Shown: positions 11,765-24,129 of the stretch, one piece after another
Layout of the letters: the number at the start of each line of letters is the position of its first letter
How positions within the stretch are numbered: position 1 is the first letter of the stretch
Assembly: GCA_036971475.1 (NCBI GenBank)
Contig: JBAIZL010000004.1
Span: 66,987,010 to 67,051,009 of the forward strand
DNA: 64,000 nt
Reading direction: 5' to 3'
From: Prosapia bicincta
Lineage: Eukaryota > Arthropoda > Insecta > Hemiptera > Cercopidae
The notes under the pieces: generated by a model
Database searches by the model: none
What the model saw: only the letters and a program-made list of their open reading frames with translations
Told to the model about the DNA's origin: nothing
Program-made: the position numbers and the translations under genes

Positions 11765-12180
11765 TCTAAAAGTCACTTTTAAATACAATTGAACAGGTGA
11801 TAGTAAATGTTTGTTATTATCCATCTTTCAAGGTAAGTTATGCTTTACAAATGTCGTGTTCCAGAAGCTTTTCCTTCTTTTGGTTTTTCAAGGCAATAAT
11901 CGGCAAATTTATAAACTACTAGCAGAGTACCCACCCTTCTACAGGGTTGACATATATTAGTATTTGTATTTGGGGTTAATTTAATTTACTGAAATTAAAT
12001 CCCAATAAATATATCAAATTATAGTTTATAAACTTACCGATTATTGTCTTGAAAAACCAATAGAAGCAAAGCTTCTGCTTGTAAATAACATTTGTAAAGT
12101 ACAACTAACCTTGTAGGAGGAATAACAACAAACAATTACTATCAGCTGTTTAAATGCGTTTAAAAGTGACTTTTACAGGT
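11765..12180. repeat. Large imperfect inverted repeat, about 415 bp
   Basis: AAAGTCACTTTTAAA at the left edge is mirrored by TTTAAAAGTGACTTTT at the right. Inside, ACAGGTGATAGTAAATGTTTGTTATTAT pairs with its complement near 12121-12150, CTTTACAAATG with CATTTGTAAAG, and TTTTTCAAGGCAATAATCGG with CCGATTATTGTCTTGAAAAA (about 12036-12055). A fold-back element partly overlaps the retroposon-like sequence described next. Confidence 0.65.
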
Positions 12181-12430
12181 GATTATCACCTGATTAAGCT
12201 AAGTATATAATGTAGTATAGATAATAGTGTTGAGAGATTTTTGAAGAGAGGTGGGGTGATCCCCAGATGATATTTCTAAATAAAAGTATGTCTGTGTGTT
12301 AACCAGGGACCATAAGAAAGTCCATGTAAAATTTCAGCTCAATCGGTCCAGTAGTTTTTACGTGATTGAGTAACATACACAAACAGACACAGATAGACGC
12401 CATTAGATTTTTATATAATACTATAGATAG
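11917..12430 (+). mobile_element. LINE/SINE-type retroposon copy
   Basis: It begins ACTAGCAGAGTACCCACCC and ends in TTTTATATAATACTATAGATAG. Near the 3' end it has AATTTCAGCTCAATCGGTCC, CAGTAGTTTTTACGTGATTG and ACAAACAGACACAGATAGAC. This set of words is typical of 3' tails of insect RTE/CR1-like LINEs and their SINE derivatives; the exact family is my inference. A second truncated, inverted copy of its start lies at about 12425-12516, sharing ACTAGCAGAG and TTTACTGAAATTAAATCCC. Confidence 0.5.
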
Positions 12431-12516
12431 TTTGATATATTTATCGGGATTTAATTTCAGTAAATTAAGTATACAAATTAAATATTTTCTTCTCTGCTAG
12501 TATTTTATAAATATGA
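12425..12516 (-). mobile_element. Truncated inverted copy of the same retroposon start
   Basis: Read on the minus strand it gives ACTAGCAGAG, then TTACTGAAATTAAATCCC and GATAAATATATCAAAC, matching 11921-12010 with a deletion. It abuts the 3' tail of the plus-strand copy, so the pair forms an inverted composite. Confidence 0.5.
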
Positions 12517-12889
12517 ACCCAAAAACCATATATCACAAACACCACTTTAATATACAAAAATACAGGGCTACGAACAAAATTACAGAACTCATTTTAAAAT
12601 TTTTCATTTATTATTACTATAACTATTTTCATTATTATAACTATAAAGTATTCAAATACATATTTGAAGATTTATTCATATAGTGATCAGTTAAGCTTCT
12701 TTATATAATCAAAATTACAGGGACTAATGTTTTCCTCACACAAAAAAAAATTTCCAAGATTGTAGATCGTCAGCTGTTGGTTTCACTTTGTTCTTCAATC
12801 TTTTCTTAGAGAGAAATTGTGACCTAGAGGCAAGTGTTGATTACCATAAGAAGATACCTTGTAAGTTTTCTTATGATCTAACACTGATC
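12517..12889. other. AT-rich sequence, nothing recognised
   Basis: No coding or repeat feature supported. The decayed LINE on the minus strand may extend into its right part. Confidence 0.4.
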
Positions 12890-13150
12890 TGTCAATCTCC
12901 ATTAGTAAATTAGTATAAGAGAGAAGGCTATTAAACTCCCTTTTCTAAGCTTGGTCTCAGTTGCAGGATTTAATTTCTTACTGTTAGAGAGATAGTAGAT
13001 GCTAGTCATCATAGAGTCTTCGTTATCATAAGGGAAATAGTTTTTGGTTTTCCAATTCTTATTTTGGCTTCTTTGGTGCAGCCATTGCTAGACATTAGGT
13101 CCTTGCGATAATATGAGGATGTTTGGACTAGAGTCTTTTCCTTGTCCACT
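12890..13150 (-). pseudogene. Decayed LINE reverse transcriptase C-terminal fragment
   Basis: Read on the minus strand, about 13110-13040 translates to YRKDLMSSNGCTKEAKIRIG, followed by KPKT and later LTVRN. This resembles the block YLG..ISsnG.CTKEIK.RI..AK, with LT.ISLTVRK downstream, found after the RT catalytic domain in RTE/Proto-like LINEs. Two stop codons in a row follow shortly (about 13015-13020), and more stops come later, so the piece is dead. Only the RT tail survives; no catalytic FADD-type motif is seen. The assignment rests on a short motif, and the LINE clade is not certain. Confidence 0.5.
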
Positions 13151-13389
13151 GTTCATACGTTCACTGTTTCTTTTCTTTGTTGGTGCTTTCATACCCTAAT
13201 AAAGTTTGTTTTCTTGATGTTCAGCGCTTGGTCACCAGCCCATGAATTCGATTTTAAAGTGTTAGTAAATAGCGTTCGATTTTATAGTTTTTTTATACAT
13301 TCAATGAAACATAAATTGTGATTTGTTTAACGAAACAGTTCTGGTTGATTCAATTTACCACATTTATTAGGTTTCTACAATATTAGATT
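13151..13389. other. Unique sequence between LINE relic and fold-back
   Basis: It may include upstream LINE debris on the minus strand, but no frame is convincing. Confidence 0.4.
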
Positions 13390-13429
13390 ATTTTTAAATA
13401 AATAAAACCTCTAAACCACAAATAACATT

Positions 13430-13485
13430 TATTTAAACCTTATGTACATTTCGATTGCCCAGCAATCATCTTCAGAGGTATTTAA
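13430..13485 (-). ncRNA. Hammerhead ribozyme core, left arm, intact by eye
   Basis: On the minus strand, CTGAAGA (13469-13475) fits the conserved CUGANGA. A 6-bp stem II follows (GATTGC, loop TGG, GCAATC), then GAAA (13449-13452), then AT-GTAC-AT, which can form a 2-bp stem III with a four-base loop, and A as the H17 cleavage base. The downstream AGGTTTAAA can pair with upstream TTTAAATACCT as stem I, with a bulge. This is the type I layout with minimal helix III reported for Penelope-like elements. Cleavage activity is inferred. Confidence 0.6.
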
Positions 13486-13505
13486 AAAATACAACAGTTG
13501 TATTT

Positions 13506-13562
13506 TTTAAATAGCTCTGAAGATGATTGCTGGGCAATCGCAATGTACATAAGGTTTAAATA
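13506..13562 (+). ncRNA. Hammerhead-like core, right arm, broken
   Basis: CTGAAGA (13517-13523) and stem II are conserved, but the GAAA block reads GCAA (13540-13543). This changes the invariant A13, so the copy should be inactive. Confidence 0.55.
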
Positions 13563-13603
13563 AATGTTATTTGTGGTTTAGAGGTTTTATTTATTTAAAA
13601 ATA

Positions 13604-13843
13604 AACATTACGCCACAGTTGCTTCATACAGTTATATTAGATTATTGTTTACAATATAACAATATTTTCTAGAGGTTTCAAACCCATAGCTTTTATTTTT
13701 AACTTAGATGTGGCCTACTTACAGGAACAATATATTAAAAACTAAAGATATCCCTTGCAATAAAGAAATTAACCTTACTTTCTTGTATTACCTTTAAAAA
13801 AATTAATAATTATCTTAATTCTAAATGCTTGAATTATAAAATC

Positions 13844-13905
<62 letters not shown>

Positions 13906-13990
13906 TTTTTAATTTTTACGTTTACATGTAATATAGCAATAAAGTAATTAGTCTATAGTGCATGTGTGCGTGCGTGCGTGCGTGCGTCTT
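13604..13990. repeat. AT-rich spacer with (TA)n and (GCGT)n microsatellites
   Basis: A (TA)n tract spans about 13846-13900 and a (GTGC/GTCG-type) GCGT run about 13960-13987. The remainder is unremarkable AT-rich sequence. Confidence 0.85.
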
Positions 13991-14624
13991 AGACAGATAT
14001 TTAACTGACTGGAATGAAATGTATAAACTGTACAAGTTCTTTTGAACTTGTTTTGTTTGTTATTAATGTTACCTACTTCAAGTTTAACTAAATGCTCTAT
14101 TCAGGTTACCGCTGGAGGTTAGCGATGGATATTTTCTCAAACGCCTTCTAACCACCTAACACCATTCCCTTACGTAATAACCTACCTAATTATACCTAAT
14201 TTAGCATTGCTTTCTTGTATTTAGAACAATATGAGTATATTTAAAATAGTGGGAAGGGTTTTCCCTGTCTTTAAGAAACGTTGAAATCACTGGTTTCGAA
14301 TGTACATTGATGTTCATCAATAAAATAAATTGACGAAAGGTTTTTAACCATTGTTCATTTATGTTGGAGATCCTGAACAACCCACCTAATTAAAAATCCT
14401 TTAGCTCTAACAGTGCCTAAACTGGACTCCAAAATATGCGTGCAACGGTCATCGAGACATTAAAGAAAAGAGAACATTATCTTTGGTAGATACTAAAGTA
14501 GACATTTTATATATTTTTAATTTACCATAAAATAATTTTTTATGGTCAGGATTGTGTTTTTAATTTAGTTTAATTATTTATCAAGCATTCCTTTATATGA
14601 TATTAATCCACTCATGACCGACGG
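13991..14624. other. Unique sequence, nothing recognised
   Basis: AT-rich with no supported gene or repeat. Confidence 0.5.
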
Positions 14625-14770
14625 AAAACGTAAGGTAATGCCAGCGCTAATGCCCTGGAATCCGTTGGGCAAATTAATTCACTGGCCCACCTGTATTTAC
14701 ATTGAATGGCCATTTTGATAAACGAGGGAGTGGTCGTGTTACCTTCCGTAAACGTTAACAAGGCTTCGGT
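14625..14770. promoter_or_regulatory. Candidate conserved non-coding element
   Basis: A compact, less AT-rich block with no open frame, containing GGGCAAATTAATTCACTGGC, CCACCTG (E-box type) and CATTGAATGGCCATTTTGAT. The outer words GACGGAAAACGTAAGGTAA and TTACCTTCCGTAAACGTT are weakly inverted. Only comparison with relatives can show conservation. Confidence 0.25.
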
Positions 14771-16909
14771 ATTTAATCAAGTTCTGAAAATACAACCACA
14801 CTCCACGTTTTAATAACTTTCCGCTACTAGTTTTGAATGTATTAAAACTTGTTGAGAGTTGTCGCAACGTGATTTCATCCGGTCAGTTTGTCGTGCAACT
14901 TGTGTTAGTCCATCGCACCCGGAGTCTCATACAAACTTTGGCTATAGTTGTATCTGTCAGCTGGACAGGGTTGCCAAACTTAGCACATGAACAGAATAAA
15001 ACTTTTCACTGACAACTGTACAACTGTCTAATGGACAAATACTACATTTTGAACTATAATGTACAACCGATTTCACGAAAAGCCTTACAGTGATCAAAGG
15101 CAGAATGAACAAATAAATAACATTATTCAAAATCTTGTAAATAAACCTGTAAATTTATTAATAACATAAAGTTCGACGAGAAACAACAATTTTTTTCAGT
15201 TATTTTTTTGTAAATGATGCTGTGAAATATAGACGATTGTGAACGAAATCTAAAGAGTTCATTGATAATATTTTCAGAACGAGAAGAAGTAGAAAAATCA
15301 GCTGAGCAACAACCCCTCGAAAAAAAATAGACGAAGAATAAAAAAATAGATTGGATAGAAGAAAAGTGTCAAAAACAAATTGATGCAGAACTTATGCAAT
15401 AATAAAATCCTGCGAAATTCTAAACAATTGAATAAAACTACTTTTAGTTTAACTCTTCTTTAGTTAAAATTCGCAGATATAAATGCTACAAAAATTAATA
15501 TTACACAACCGCTCCCTTATCCAAAAGTTTCAACATTGCAGATAGAAAAGGTAACGTAAAATAAATCACGAGACATATCGAGAGACTTGAGTTGCATAGA
15601 AGAGTAATCCCCCCACTAGTAAATGTGGATAGCCAAGCAGCTGTCTACCTCTCTTTCACATCAAGGCGCACTGGTTGTGGCAGACTGCAACGACACTCGA
15701 CAAACGCTGTCCGTGGACTCACTCACCACTCTACATGTAAAGTAAGACTCTTCCTATGCCACGTGACCTATAAATTTACTGACTTACTGTTACTTGATGT
15801 CTTTTTCTATACTACATGTATTATCATCGGAATTAAAGGAAAACGTGTATTATACTCGTAGATTATAGCCGTGTTATCCATCATATACATAACTTTTGAT
15901 ATCTCAGGTTATAATTCCATAAAGAATCGGCCAGCGCTGAAATATCTGATTGTATTTCGATAAATTAATGAATGAATTTGATTGGTTAAAATTTGTAATA
16001 CTATGTAAACAGACTTCCGTCAGTTTATTTTCCAAACTGACGTAAGGTAAAACCTCTTACAGTGCCGCGTTAGAAAAAAACTTTTTACTTAGTGATAATG
16101 CGGAGGAAATTTACGTCATCATTCAGGAATTTCTACATGAATGTGTAACAATCCGGTGAGTAATGAAATTTCCTGTAATTTCCGAAAGTCAATGATGATG
16201 TGATGTTTTAAAGTTATTTTCATCTTCACATAGCAGGGGTTTGGAGATAATGTACTATAGAGTAAGTTTAGAGGTTATGTTTAAATCATAGAGGGTGTTT
16301 TGAGGTTATATTTATTCATTTGAAAATACAGTATTCTGTATGTTCAGTTAATATTTGGTTAAATTATAATATTGTGTATAATTTCATTTACTAGCTGTTT
16401 CAACTCCTATTTTCCTGCTATGGGACAATTACCAGTGGGTTGAAATATAAGTTATGGCTATATTATAAATATTCATATTAAATAATTAATTATATAATAA
16501 TTAAAATATAAAAATTACAGGTTTTAATTAATTAAATTTTACTTCATAATTATGGCCATTTACTAAATTCTGTTTAGTAACTTTAGACATTAATAAATGG
16601 GATAAATTGTAACTTTAAATTTAAAACTGTAAAGTTATATAATAAATAAGATTGTGTGGCCTATCGTATGAGGTGTTATGCATCTTCTATAAGACATTAT
16701 AATATACAAAATATTTCTAAAGAAAGTTTAAACACTTAGAGTCTTATAAAAATTTCTGTCGTTCTAATGGCCGCCCTAATGACTTACATGATTATGTTTT
16801 ATTAAAACATTTAGATGAGAAATTTCTGCGCTCAGTCTTAAGGAGTGCCGCCGTTTCCTTATAAATTGCCATGTGTAAAATTAACAATATTCCTATGATT
16901 TATTATTCA
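14771..16909. other. Long AT-rich stretch without supported gene
   Basis: About 2.1 kb. The 89-codon plus frame at 15592-15861 lies in a slightly GC-richer patch (15590-15760), but it lacks a convincing start, splice signals or any family resemblance. Nothing else is recognised. Confidence 0.45.
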
Positions 16910-17070
16910 GGAGTTTTACTGGAGGGCGCTCCAGTGGCGGCTAAACCCTCCCGTGCTGTCCTGCCATTGTTGCGCCGCCTGACGACGTCTGACGTCATCA
17001 CGCATCCAGCGGCAACACGCGATGGCCTCGTGTTCGAGAAATAAGGTTAACGGCTTGGCGAGTTTTTCCA
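16910..17070. promoter_or_regulatory. GC-rich island with CRE palindrome and CTCF-like word
   Basis: This is the sharpest GC-rich patch of the middle region. It holds GGAGGGCGCTCCAGTGGCGG (16921-16940), then GACGACGTCTGACGTCATCA, which contains the full CRE/ATF palindrome TGACGTCA (about 16990-16997), and GCAACACGCGATGG. It could be a promoter, enhancer or insulator. No TATA box or initiator arrangement and no downstream coding exon is seen. Confidence 0.35.
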
Positions 17071-17532
17071 TGGCTTTTATGTTTCAAATCGGTTATTAAA
17101 CCTTTCTTTCGTGTTTTAAAAATGTCGAAAAAACAAATAGAAATTTACAAACATGCAACACGTTTAGATCTGCCGCCGGCAATTTGCATGTTTGCAGGAG
17201 TATAAACGCATTATTGCAATCAATATATTGCCAACGTACTTGTTCCTATTACTTTGGAACGTATAGAATATTTCATCGTATTTAATGGTAGTCGTGACTT
17301 CTGTGAAGAGGACACGGCCTCTGACGCCTTAGAGGACGAAAAGGTTTACAGATTATTTACTAAGCCAAAATACTGTACTTAAAACAGTGGATGGATGTTC
17401 AACCTATGTCCATGAACCTAAAATTTCACTTTTAAAGTGAAAGCCTTCCTGTGGATGTACAGTGCCTCGAGTAATAAATAAACGTTTTGTAAAATCGAAT
17501 TCACGTACATTGTCTTACAAAGTAAAAAATTG
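17071..17532. other. Unique sequence, nothing recognised
   Basis: Mixed composition with no gene supported. Confidence 0.5.
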
Positions 17533-18090
<558 letters not shown>

Positions 18091-19779
18091 ACAAAATTAA
18101 AAATGTTTAAAGTATATATTTAAAAGGCATTGGAATTCAAGTTGGTTTTTGCCTGTTGGTAATTATTGCAAAACACAAGCATTGAAAATTAAATTCGTAA
18201 AAATTTTAATGCTACAAATTATCTCTTAGTGAATAATCTAGGAATTGTTAGAAAATGGGTAAGTATACAGCCATTTCTAGGTACCATATTGTTGAATTTT
18301 ATATTTTTATAAACAGTACGTTCGAAAAGTTGCTCCGCAGTACTCTTTTTCGGCCTATTAGTGAACTCTCGATTGTTACGTTACCCCCCCCCCTTAAATG
18401 CTAGCTTACCCATCACAACGACCATCAAATTGCCCATGCTGCTAAAGTTTCTGTGACGTTCTTGGTTGTATAGACGGTGTTTTTTAGTTTGAACAGAAAC
18501 GATTTTGTGGGAACATTAACACTAGCTGCCTACTGTCGACTATTTTATGAACATTCATTACATAGAGCACTAGTAGATAACTTGTTTTAGTCTTGAACAC
18601 TCTTTAGGTAGACGTTTTTGATCAGTACATGAATTTTATGTCGTTTTTTTTTTTATAAAATTATGGAAAAAGTTACGACTTATATCACAAACTGTTAGAA
18701 AACGGTTAATTTTATAACAATTTGTCTTTTTTTCACGCCGTACAGTCTATTTAATTTTATTTCCAGTGAAGTATTGTAGGAATAGATAGAGGTAAGGGAA
18801 TGTTCTTCGTTGCATGGCTTCTTGTTGCAGATTCGCATACTAAAGCAGAGCCCTCTGTGTGGCCGTTATCAGGAGGTTTAGCCCATATCCGTTTCACCTG
18901 ATATCTTGTGAAAGGTATTGTTTCCTTTTTCAAAAATATTAGACTGGGTCAATGATCTTCCGTTTACTCTGTTCCTTCCCAATAAATTCGAAACAAAATA
19001 AACATAATTTTAAATACAAACCATGAAAAGGTGTCTTCTACTAGTGACAAAGTCTTAATACTCTTGCGGTCACTTCTTATTTGAAAAAAAAAAGGAATAA
19101 TTTCTTTGGTATCCTTCCTATGGACTATGGGAGGTCATCTGAAATTAGGTTTCCCAACTTGTCGTACTTTATGAGAAATGTGGCAAAAAAAAATCTTTCC
19201 TTTTTTTCGTATGAGTACTTCATAGCTTGATGAATTATTAGCTATAACTAGCTAATACTAGCTGGATGGTAACTAGATTACTTGGTAATACATAACTAAT
19301 AATGATAACAACTTATGGAAGATAGTAAAAGTTATTTCAAAGAGTTTTATTCGTGTAAGTAAAACTTATTTAGTAAAAGTGTGTGCAATTTAAATAATAA
19401 TGATTGTAATGAGAAAATTTGCAAATAAAATTTTATATGGGAACAAACTATTTAGATTATTGTGATACAGTTACTAAAATTTCAAAAAAAAGGGACCCTT
19501 GCACTTTTTTGTACATAATTTCCTATAATATCTATATACATATTTTTATTGTTTGATAAATATGGAACATTTTTTATATAAAGGTTTGTACATGAATTTG
19601 CTATGGTAAAGATGTTGTACGTGACAAATTTTATTTAAGAAAACACTGTTTTAAATTTCTTTCATATGAAAAAAATAAAATTTTTATAAAACAGTTCAGT
19701 TTTTTCTGAAAGTATTGAAAAAAAACATTTTAGGATTAGTATTTTGTTTATATTTTTGTGGTTTGTTCTGCAGGGAATA
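18091..19779. other. AT-rich stretch, nothing recognised
   Basis: Includes a poly-C run near 18385 and several poly-A/T runs. No gene or tandem repeat is supported. Confidence 0.5.
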
Positions 19780-20075
19780 TAAAACACCCCTTGGCGTTCC
19801 AGTGTCAGGCTTTCCACTTGTAGAGTGAAACTATAAGCACATAAGTATTTGTGGCAGTTGCAAAACTTGTTATCTCTTTAATACACTCACAGGTAAAGTA
19901 TATTCTGCTAATCTTTCTCTTCGTTTGTGATGAAGTGGAAAGACAATGGGGCCTCGCTTGTAAGGTAGCTGCAGAAACGCTGAACTTGGCAGGCTCCCAC
20001 TCCAATCAATGTATTATAGATTTACCTGTTGCCGTGTTTCTGTCGCAGCGACGAAATCGCCGAGTCTAGATGTTT
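19780..20075. other. Less AT-rich patch with overlapping chance frames
   Basis: Open frames of 72 codons (plus, 19851-20069) and 66 codons (minus, 19805-20005) overlap in a patch of higher GC. A pyrimidine-rich run before GATGAAG (about 19905-19937) resembles a splice acceptor. Neither protein resembles a known family, so I do not call a gene. Confidence 0.2.
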
Positions 20076-21204
20076 TCAGAATAATATTGCAATAGTTTTG
20101 TCGCTGTTGGGTAGAAGTCATGTTTCACGTCAGGGACCCTTTGGGTAGGGTAGAATATATATTTGTTTACAAAACATTTGACAACACTTGATAAGTCTGT
20201 ATTATAATTATTACTGATGTGTCTACAGTATTTACAGTCGTATTGCATCACTTTTAGGGAGGATGTTACTTAGCAGAAAGTATACATGATGGTGTCAGCA
20301 ACCGTTTAGGCTTCACGTTAGAGCGGTATGTATGACACTTGTTTACATGGCTGGCAGTGGTGTGATTTATCTGCAAAGCCACGTCCGGTTTAATAGGGTC
20401 CGTTATATAGAGGTTCTGTAGTGTTGTGTGTAAGTAAATATTAATGTCGCATGACCGAGAAAAATGGAGGCCACTCGATTAATCGGTTACTTAGAACACG
20501 TTAGGTTTTTTCATATCGAATCCTACAATCACCAGATAGTTTATATGTTTATTTAGGTATGGAGTTGTGTAGTAAATCATAATGTGGATGAAGTACTTTA
20601 TAAAGGAGTGTAGTGTTTTGAGAGTGAGGTTATGTTTGGGAGGCGATAATATTGCAAAACTTCAAGTAGTGCTTATGGTAAACGATTTTTAAAATATATT
20701 TTTTTAATTAATTATATTTTATTTTAAGAAGATAGAGTAAACGAAGATGACAGAAGATGGCTCAGTGTTTATCAAATATTACCCAGATTTGCGACCAACC
20801 CACTTAGTTTCGCGCCAATTCAAAACATAATTTATGCGATTACCCAGACAATTAAGAAGTGAAAACCGGAGGCGGACTTTTAATGCTCTTGTAAATTATA
20901 AATACTTCCAAACGTTTAATATATTGTTGTCAGAGTTTTTGGCTTCGGTATCGGAACTGGTCTCGCGCTCTTTATTTAGGGGCTTGTCGGAACTTGGGTT
21001 TTATTATTTTCTGTCGAACCTCTGACATCTTGTCCAAACTTTTTGCCGATATTTATCCCTCTACCATTTCCGATCAGCAGTTTCTGAACTTTGATATTGC
21101 TTGCCAAGGTGTTTCTTTTCTAATTTAATGTCACAGTTTGGATGCAATTATTTTTTTTTTTGTATTAGTTTTAAATAATACGTAATATTGTATTATTTTA
21201 TGTA
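20076..21204. other. Unique sequence, nothing recognised
   Basis: AT-rich, with a moderately GC-richer part at 20750-21060. No coding feature is supported. Confidence 0.45.
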
Positions 21205-23490
21205 AAAGCATTACTGTGTTACAATATTTATTTATTAACAATATTATTATATTACAATGTTAATTTTGTGACAACTTTAATCTGTTACAATGTTTATTTA
21301 TTAATATTATTCGATTACAATGCTGATTTATAAACAATATAATTCGGTTATAAATTTTATTTATTAAAATATTATCCAGTTAAAAAGGTTAATTTATTGA
21401 AAACATTATTCTGTTACAATATGTATTTATTAACAATTTAATTATATTACAATGTTAATTTATTGACAACTTTAATCTGTTATAATGTATATTTATTAAA
21501 ATATTATCCTGTTAAAAAGGTTTATTTATTAACAATATAATTCGGTTATAATGTTTATTTATTAAAATATTATCCAGTTAAAAAGGTTAATTTATTGAAA
21601 ACATTATTCTGTTACAATATGTATTTATTAACAATTTAATTATATTACAATGTTAATTTATTGACAACTTTAATCTGTTATAATGTATATTTATTAAAAT
21701 ATTATCCGGTTAAAAAGGTTTATTTATTAACAATATAATTGGATTATAATGTTTATTTATTAAAATATTATCCGGTTAAAAAGGTTTATTTATTAACAAT
21801 ATAATTTGATTATAATGTTTATTTATTAAAATATTATCCGGTTAAAAAGGTTAATTTATTGAAAACATTATTCGATTACAATGCTTATTTATTAACAATA
21901 TAATTCGATTACAATGCTTATTTATTAACAATATAATTCGGTTATAAAGTTTATTTATTAAAATATTATACATTTAAAAAGGTTAATTTATTGAAAATAT
22001 TATTCGATTACAATGCTTATTTATTAACAATATAATTCGGTTACAATGTTTATTTATTAAAATATTATCCGGTTAAAAAGGTTTATTTATTAACAATATA
22101 ATTTGATTATAATGTTTATTTATTAAAATATTATCCGGTTTGAAAGGTTTATTTATTAACAATATAATTTGATTATAATGTTTATTTATTAAAATATTAT
22201 CCGGTTAAAGAGGTTAATTTATTGAAAACATTATTCGATTACAATGCTTATTTATTAACAATATAATTCGGTTATAATGTTTATTTATTAAAATATTATC
22301 CGGTTAAAAAGGTTTATTTATTAACAATATAATTCGGTTACAATGTTTAGTTATTAAAATATTATCCGGTTAAAAAGGTTAATTTATTAACAATATAATT
22401 TGATTATAATGTTTATTTATTAAAATATTATCTGGTTAAAAAGGTTTATTCATTAGCAATATAATTTGATTATAATGTTTATTTATTAAAATATTATCCG
22501 GTTAAAAAAGTTTATTTATTAACAATATAATTTGATTATAATGTTTATTTATTAAAATATTATCCGGTTAAAAAGGTTAATTTATTGAAAACATTATTCG
22601 ATTACAATGCTTATTTATTAACAATATAATTCGGTTATAATGTTTATTTATTAAAATATTATCCGGTTAAAAAGGTTTATTTATTAACAATATAATTCGG
22701 TTATAATGTTTATTTATTAAAATATTATCCGGTTTAAAAGGTTAATTTATTGAAAACATTATTCGATTACAATGCTTATTTATTAACAATATAATTCGGT
22801 TATAATGTTTATTTATTAAAATATTATCCGTTTAAAAAGGTTTATTTATTAACAATATAATTCGGTTATAATGTTTATTTATTAAAATATTATCCGGTTT
22901 AAAAGGTTAATTTATTGAAAACATTATTCGATTACAATGCTTATTTATTAACAATATAATTCGATTACAATGCTTATTTATTAACAATATAATTCGGTTT
23001 TAATGTTTATTTATTAAAATATTATCCGGTTTAAAAGGTTAATTTATTGAAAACATTATTCGATTACAATGCTTATTTATTAACAATATAATTCGATTAC
23101 AATGCTTATTTATTAACAATATAATTCGGTTATAATGTTTATTTATTAAAATATTATCCGGTTAAAAAGGTTAATTTAATAATAACAATATTATGTTACA
23201 ATTAAGTTATACTTGACTATATTTTTTACAGTAATTATTTATTGGCTACATTATTATGTTACATTGTTTATTTATTGGCAATATTACTCGGCTTCAATGT
23301 TTATTTATTAACAATATTATCCGGTTAAAAAGGTTAATTTAATAATAACAATATTATGTTACAATTAAGTTATACTTGACTATATTTTTTACAGTAATTA
23401 TTTATTGGCTACATTATTATGTTACATTGTTTATTTATTGGCAATATTACTCGGCTTCAATGTTTATTTATCAACAATATTAACAGCAAA
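21205..23490. repeat. 33/66-bp AT-rich satellite
   Basis: The dominant period is 66 bp (CCGGT at 21706, 21772 and 21838). It is made of two related 33-bp halves: GGTTAAAAAGG followed by TTTATTTATTAACAATATAATT, and GGTTATAATG followed by TTTATTTATTAAAATATTATCC. Edge copies (21205-21480) are more divergent, as expected for an array homogenised in its centre. Near the right end a segment of about 158 bp containing ACTTGACTATATTTTTTACAG is duplicated directly (about 23165-23322 and 23323-23480). Confidence 0.95.
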
Positions 23491-24129
23491 GATATTCATT
23501 GAAATAATTCTGATCAAACGAAATATATGAATATAATTATTATACATTGCGACCAATTATGTTGCCACAAAAGGCAATGATTTGTGTAAACGAGTAAATT
23601 CTTGCACGTGTCCAAAATTTATACAAAAGTTGTTTTATTATATAATTCAACATATCTAGTCTTATCAGTTTTTTATGAAAAACCCCTGCAACCAATATTA
23701 ATGCGTAACAATATTCAACACTCCGCACCTACTATGGCAGCTAATGTATTCTTCACGAAAACAGGGATAGAAATTCAATCCAAAAAAATATTTCAGACAA
23801 ATCGTAATAATACATCAACAGGTTTTTTAACCACGTGTTAAAGTTACATTTAGAGTCACTGAGCCGCCTAATCCCAATACAATTTGAAATGTAAAAAGTA
23901 GATTCTCAAAGTGAATGTCTTGTGCTTGAGAAAATGTAAAGTGGAACGAAATAGCTAAGTGACGAGATGTCTCGAAGAGGGTGTGTGGTCTGAAAATTCC
24001 TGTAATGATGATTTTAAGGAAATTATTTATGCGGAACAGAGAACAAAGTCAAAGCTGTGTCGGTAGGAGGTTTCATTTGGTAACGCATCAGGAAATGAAG
24101 TAATGACGTGTTTGAAAGGGGTTTGTTGA
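23491..24129. other. Unique sequence, nothing recognised
   Basis: The overlapping 62- and 79-codon frames at 23540-23841 lack any recognisable feature. Confidence 0.5.

Larger units (their letters stand above)
13390..13603. mobile_element. PLE-type fold-back: two 3' ends head to head
   Basis: A nearly perfect palindrome of about 214 bp centred at about 13496. Each arm, read outwards, gives CTGAAGATGATTGCTGGGCA, then TGTACATAAGGTTTAAATAA, TTATTTGTGGTTTAGAGG and TTTTATTTATTT. No coding capacity remains. A related fold-back lies at 24715-24937; they share the outer AATAAATAAAACC, AAACCACA, the TGTACAT block and the CTGAAGATGATTGC core. The assignment to Penelope-like elements rests on the hammerhead-type core shared with the two loci in this window that retain PLE protein sequence (28.8 and 60 kb). 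Confidence 0.65.
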
